Assembly (NCBI RefSeq): GCF_954871325.1
Contig: NC_088776.1
Span: forward strand, 15,686,052 to 15,750,051
Source: Gordionus sp. m RMFG-2023
Lineage: Eukaryota > Nematomorpha > Gordioida > Chordodea > Parachordodidae
Direction of reading: 5' to 3'
Length of the DNA stretch: 64,000 nt
A program made the position numbers and the translations under genes. The notes under the pieces are model-generated. The model made no database searches, was not told the origin of the DNA, and worked only from the letters and a program-made list of their open reading frames with translations. Positions within the stretch are counted from its first letter, which is position 1. Each line of letters begins with the position of its first letter. Positions 61,101 to 64,000 of the stretch are shown here, piece after piece.

Positions 61101-61645
61101 CAAGCAAATTTGGGGGTATAGGCTTTCTATCCCCTGCCCCACTGAGTATTGCAGCTTTTCTCTCATATATATAATTTTTTTATATAGCATATATCTTAAA
61201 TTGTAAATTGTAATCATTTTTAAATCAAAATAAAACCTTCATTCATAAAAAAATTATTATATTAGTAATCAATATTTAAATTGGGGAAAAAATTATGTTG
61301 CATTTACCTATCATATTAAATTTATTTACATTATACATCGTAAAAGTTATCAATCAATCATTCATTATTTTATTATATTAGTTTTATGCGGGGTCATATT
61401 TTATTGTTAAATCAGACAAAATTCAACAATCCAACCATAACTCATCACCCGCCTCTTCTTCTCGTAACTCTGCTTCTAACATCACCTTCGGTGGGGAGGC
61501 TGACGAAATCGATTGCGCGCGTTCTTTCGAATTACAGTCCGAATTTGAGTATTGCCCTCTGTGTACTTGCGAACAAGTCCGAAAATATCGGCATTTAGCC
61601 ACGTTTAAACCTTTCACTATCACGATGGACTCCGTTTTCCGTCAG
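52198..61645 (+). CDS. DOCK7: DOCK6/7/8-type guanine nucleotide exchange factor, 5' part
   Basis: Recognised exons: 52198-52355, 52398-52463, 52507-52627, 52676-52876, 52919-53071, 58155-58391, 58494-58746 and 61416-61645. All phases agree (473 codons). Introns are 42, 43, 48, 42, 5083, 102 and 2669 nt. The protein follows the N-terminal region of the DOCK-C subfamily: IYDPLDYEMFL, then FRSQDRHKTLFDLY, EHFGYQ, FNLEIEPIYCSAALYDLN, KK/ISENFYFDIN, HPSPDIYLVIRFEKILQQG, LLGKYRMPFAWTAI, and RHLATFKPFTITMDSVFRQ. The window ends before the DHR-1 lipid-binding and DHR-2 exchange domains, and the start exon was not found upstream of 52198. Known members activate Rac/Cdc42 in migration and neurite growth. 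The choice among DOCK6, 7 and 8 is not resolved; the symbol is the nearest by memory. For the last exon an acceptor at 61382 is also possible but breaks the phase. Confidence 0.93.
53122..53404. mobile_element. hAT-type MITE, CAGAGACCTGCA family, DOCK intron
   Basis: The left end CAGACCTACAGAGGTACC and the right end CCAGCAGGTCTCTG correspond to the termini of the element at 29634-31405. Identical 8-mers ATAAATGT flank it (53114-53121 and 53405-53412). The body is a series of CCCGGCCTGGA/TTTTT blocks, the same GC-rich subterminal pattern without a gene. Confidence 0.88.
53323..53550. repeat. Tandem duplication of the MITE 3' end plus flank
   Basis: About 115 bp containing the right half of the MITE, its right terminus, the target duplication and the flank TTGAATATTAAAAAATGGATAT is repeated directly with few changes (GCTAGCCC against GCTGGCCC). 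The duplication therefore happened after insertion. Confidence 0.85.
53940..56604 (-). mobile_element. hAT element in DOCK intron with nested second hAT
   Basis: The ends TACGGTTGCCAGGTC and CAGGGTTGCCAGATC are inverted. Flanking 8-mers ATCAAGGT and ATTAAGGT match at 7 of 8. GCGGGAGAAATT blocks occur at both subterminal regions. The minus-strand frame 54592-54362 is a hAT C-terminus (FSLPHSNGSLERIFSLMRTAWRKERN). Decayed minus-strand coding continues toward 55600. The element at 55927-56493 is inserted inside it. Confidence 0.8.
55927..56493 (+). mobile_element. Small hAT element nested in another hAT
   Basis: The termini CAGGGACTATAG and, inverted, CAGGGAGGTTACGG are both followed by AACCGTAACG-type repeats (GAACCGTAACC occurs repeatedly near each end). 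GTTTCTCA occurs at both borders. The plus-strand stretch 56120-56280 encodes LIELAVPATKVSVERAFSGL...ENLLLMRLNN, the hAT dimerisation region, ending at a stop. The rest of the transposase has been deleted. Confidence 0.82.
57295..57362 (+). other. Exon-like block in DOCK intron, unassigned
   Basis: A short stretch with balanced base composition (TCAGTTCCTGTGATGATTC) ends at a strong donor ATG/GTAAGT (57363). It does not fit between the flanking DOCK exons, whose junction (KKK/ISEN) is already continuous. It may be a fragment captured by a repeat, an alternative exon, or chance. Confidence 0.25.
59990..61170 (+). pseudogene. Retroelement reverse-transcriptase relic in DOCK intron
   Basis: Plus-strand frames around 60590-60760 read IDNINNKCNVILNIWYLDDGTVAGPYD and GLSLNYKKCEFY (quoted in part), with the YLDD catalytic motif at 60651-60662 and the following thumb-side L-LN--KCE pattern. 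Upstream fragments (60100-60420) and a downstream LPSKFGGIGFLSPAPLSIAAFLSYI-like stretch (61090-61165) belong to the same strand but are separated by stops and shifts. It is a dead element lying wholly within an intron. Confidence 0.75.
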
Positions 61646-62035
61646 GTAACTTAATATATTTATTTGACTGCGACAAACCAAAACATTTTTTGGTACAGTA
61701 TTTATAAAACGTCTTTATAATGAATACTCTGTGGAATATCTTTCACGCTAGTCAGTTTTTCAGTTATATTCGATATAATTTAATTCTAGCAAAATAATAT
61801 TTCACATTTTAAAGTAAATAAATGTGGGAGAGGGGGAGGCTTTGATTGGATAGCTAAATATCTTCTATAGGCTTCTCAATTTGTTTAAATACGAGAATAG
61901 GGATTTTAGCCGGATTTTGATATTATATATAGCGAATTTCACTATACCAGGCTTTACAATAACGAAGTTATAATGTAATAAAAAAGGGTTGATCACAATA
62001 TTTGGTATTCATCTATAATTTGAAATTGTCAGTTA
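61646..62035. other. DOCK intron sequence, nothing recognised
   Basis: The stretch starts with the GTAACT donor that follows DOCK exon 61416-61645. It is AT-rich with no exon-like block. The next DOCK exon (expected to begin near the family's EGDRLSDEDLYKFL segment) was not found before the end of the window. Confidence 0.5.
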
Positions 62036-62335
62036 GAGGAATACATATACCATTTGCACCGTCCTACCATCTCTAATTTTTTTTCAAAAAATTTTTTCGG
62101 CCCTGCCCTGATTTTATATTTTCAGGCCCCCTATTTTTTAAAATATTTATTTTTAATTTTTATAGCTAATAATGGCGTTTAAAATATTTGTTTTAAAATA
62201 TATAACCGCGGGTCTTTTCTTGAAAAATTTTTAGACCCTGCCCGGGTATTTTTAATAAAATTTAAGGCCCTGTCCGGGTATATTTAAAAAATTCGATTTA
62301 GGGCCGAGCCTGCAGGCTTCTAATATATCTTTTTA
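62036..62335. mobile_element. Diverged MITE of the CAGAGACCTGCA family
   Basis: The left end keeps ATATACCATTTGCACCGTCC and the right end GGGCCGAGCCTGCAGGCTTC, both recognisable against the termini at 29634-31405. CCCGGGTA/TTTTTAAA alternating blocks fill the inside. No clear target duplication remains, so it is older than the copy at 53122. Confidence 0.65.
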
Positions 62336-62480
62336 ATTTGAATACTTGTTGGGGCCCAATTGAAATCACATTAGTTTAATGCTTTGGCTAGGGGCATAAT
62401 TATATTTATTTCTTTTCTTAATTCCGTGGATTTTAAATTACAGGGTTTCCCATTAAAAAAAAAAGAAGTGTCAATCATAA

Positions 62481-62697
62481 AAGGATAAAATCCGATCAAA
62501 AAAGGAAAGGGTCCAATCAGTGTTAATCAAAAAAGGAAAAGTCTCAAAAGAAAAGGAAAGGTGAAATCAAAAAAGGAAAATTCCCATTCAAAAAAGGAAA
62601 AGGTCCAATCAATGTTAATCAAAAAAGGAAAAGTCTCAAAAGAAAAGGAAAGGTGAAATCAAAAAAGGAAAATTCCCATTCAAAAAAGGAAAATTGT
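62481..62697. repeat. Minisatellite based on TCAAAAAAGGAAA
   Basis: The basic unit (A)TCAAAAAAGGAAA recurs about a dozen times, organised in a higher-order period of 92 bp (GTCCAATCA(G/A)TGTTAATC at 62511 and 62603), strictly purine-skewed on the plus strand. Confidence 0.85.
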
Positions 62698-63084
62698 TAT
62701 TTTTTAAAATAATTTAAAAAAAAATATTAATTTTTTTTCCTGTCAATTTTTCTTAAATTTTTTATTTTTCCTTCTTATCTTTTCTCAATATTTTTATAAT
62801 TCATTTTTATCTTTTTAAAAATAATTTATTAATTTTCCCTGTTATTTTTCTTCACTAATTTTCTACTCCATGTTTTATGTCATTTTTTAACAATTCTTTT
62901 CTCTTTTTTCATCATACATAACAATTTTTTGACTTTTTATGATTTTATTCTCCTTATATTTTTATCTCTAAAATTTCACTTAATTTTTATTTATCTTTTA
63001 CAATCAATTTTTTTATTAATATTTTTTGCATATCAATTATGTCTTTACCAATTACGATGTATATAATATGTCATAATTCTCAGA
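62698..63084. other. T-rich non-coding stretch
   Basis: Low-complexity T/A-rich DNA, nothing recognised. Confidence 0.4.
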
Positions 63085-63955
63085 AACATCGGAACTATCT
63101 GGGATCATCACTGGATTTAAAGGGATCCCATTAAGAATTCAATTTTTTAAAGAATATCAATCGATAGCTAATCAATAGATCTATTCAATTGCTGGAGATC
63201 AATCTCTCCCCCTTAATGGGCAAGGTTAAGTCTGATGGGTCAGGAATATTTAATAGCAAATTTGAATATTTTTTGACTGAAAATATTAATTCTTGGCCTT
63301 GATAGTTGGACTTGGTCTGGGGGGCGGGTAAAAATATTGATATAGGTATCAAATAAAAGGTAATTAAATATCTTTTGATTGTAATAATAATTATCATTCT
63401 AAATGGGCTGATCGAGATATTGGGAGGTTAGGAATATTTTTATCAACACAAAATATCGAGATGATCAAATAAAACCTAATTTAAATATCTTTTGACTGAT
63501 AGTATTCATTCTTCGTCTTGATAGGTAGGACTATGTAGAGATGGATGGAGGGAGGGGAGCAAAAAAATAAAATTTTTATCTGACCCTTCAAGACCTTGAC
63601 CCGCCCACTTAGAGTGATAATTATTATTACAATCAAAAGATATTTTATTTACCTATTTGATACCTATATCAATATTATTTTTTTTACCCCCTCCTCCATC
63701 TACCCCTTAGACCAATCCTACCCATCAAGATCAAGAATGAATACTTTCAGTCAAAAGATATTTAAATTAGTATTATATGATACCTATCGATATTTTGTTT
63801 TGATAAAAATATTGCTGACTCACCAGACCCAAACATGCCTATTAAGGGGAGAAATTGATCTCCAGTTGAATAGATCTTTTGATTAGCTATCAATTGATAT
63901 CCTTTAAAGAATTGAATTCTAAAAGGGATCCCTTTAAATCCCGGATAGTTCTGAT
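63085..63955. repeat. Fold-back element with long inverted arms
   Basis: The left arm starts near 63090 (CGGAACTATCTGGGAT) and contains GGATTTAAAGGGATCCC and AATAGATCTATTCAATTG. The right arm ends with the reverse complement (GGGATCCCTTTAAATCCC then CGGATAGTTCTGATG). Each arm is about 300 bp. A further inverted partial copy lies in the middle (about 63415-63560). No coding sequence was recognised. Confidence 0.75.
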
Positions 63956-63964
63956 GCTTTTGAG

Positions 63965-64000
63965 TAGTGTTGCTAAACGGCTCGATTTGAGTCGATTTTT
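63965..64000. mobile_element. MITE, TAGTGTTG family, cut by window end
   Basis: TAGTGTTGCTAAACGGCTCG and the following bases match the first 36 bases of the element at 2795-3017 with two differences. The remainder lies beyond the window. Confidence 0.8.

Noticed and set aside
61382-61415. Acceptor at 61381 as the start of the last DOCK exon
   Set aside because: It would open in a phase that does not join the preceding exon ending at 58746. The acceptor before 61416 does. It remains possible if an extra exon exists.

Overview
This window is animal nuclear DNA, very AT-rich and mostly transposon-derived. No bacterial operon, CRISPR array, tRNA or rRNA was found. Five metazoan loci holding six genes could be rebuilt exon by exon, with splice phases that agree at every recognised junction: a RASSF-type Ras-association protein (+, about 6.7-20.0 kb, six exons), a caprin homologue (-, 23.3-24.4 kb), an overlapping TOMM5-TAF10 gene pair (-, 33.2-33.9 kb), LSM3 (-, 51.5-51.9 kb), and the 5' part of a DOCK6/7/8-type guanine nucleotide exchange factor (+, from 52.2 kb, last exon seen at 61.6 kb, gene probably continuing past the window). 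RASSF and DOCK point to a metazoan. Many introns of 40-48 nt beside introns of several kb, in DNA this AT-rich, suggest an invertebrate, but I cannot name the species.

Layout. 1-6.7 kb: transposon ground, with a non-autonomous LTR element (5-bp target duplication) carrying a nested MITE, then a mariner-like element. 6.7-20 kb: the RASSF gene, whose introns hold at least three hAT elements with clear termini and near-perfect 8-bp target duplications, plus MITEs and another inverted-repeat element. 20-33 kb: intergenic DNA with the caprin gene and one complete but decayed hAT element. 33.2-33.9 kb: TOMM5 and TAF10, whose coding regions overlap as ATGA. 34-51 kb: degenerate hAT genes, head-to-head Helitron relics with tandem arrays, MITEs nested in older elements, and a LINE fragment. 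51.5-64 kb: LSM3 and DOCK divergently placed within about 250 bp. The large DOCK introns are full of hAT and LINE relics, and the end holds a minisatellite, a fold-back element and a cut-off MITE.

The host genes are general cell machinery: mitochondrial import (TOMM5), TFIID/SAGA (TAF10), U6 snRNP and mRNA decay (LSM3), stress-granule and translation control (caprin), and Ras/Rho signalling (RASSF, DOCK). No common pathway links them. The most unusual biology is the TOMM5-TAF10 stop/start overlap, where one AG acceptor sits 32 nt before the TAF10 start, and a similar TAATG stop/start at LSM3. Also notable are a caprin that ends straight after its G3BP-binding-type motif, and GC-rich subterminal blocks shared by several hAT families in otherwise extremely AT-rich DNA.
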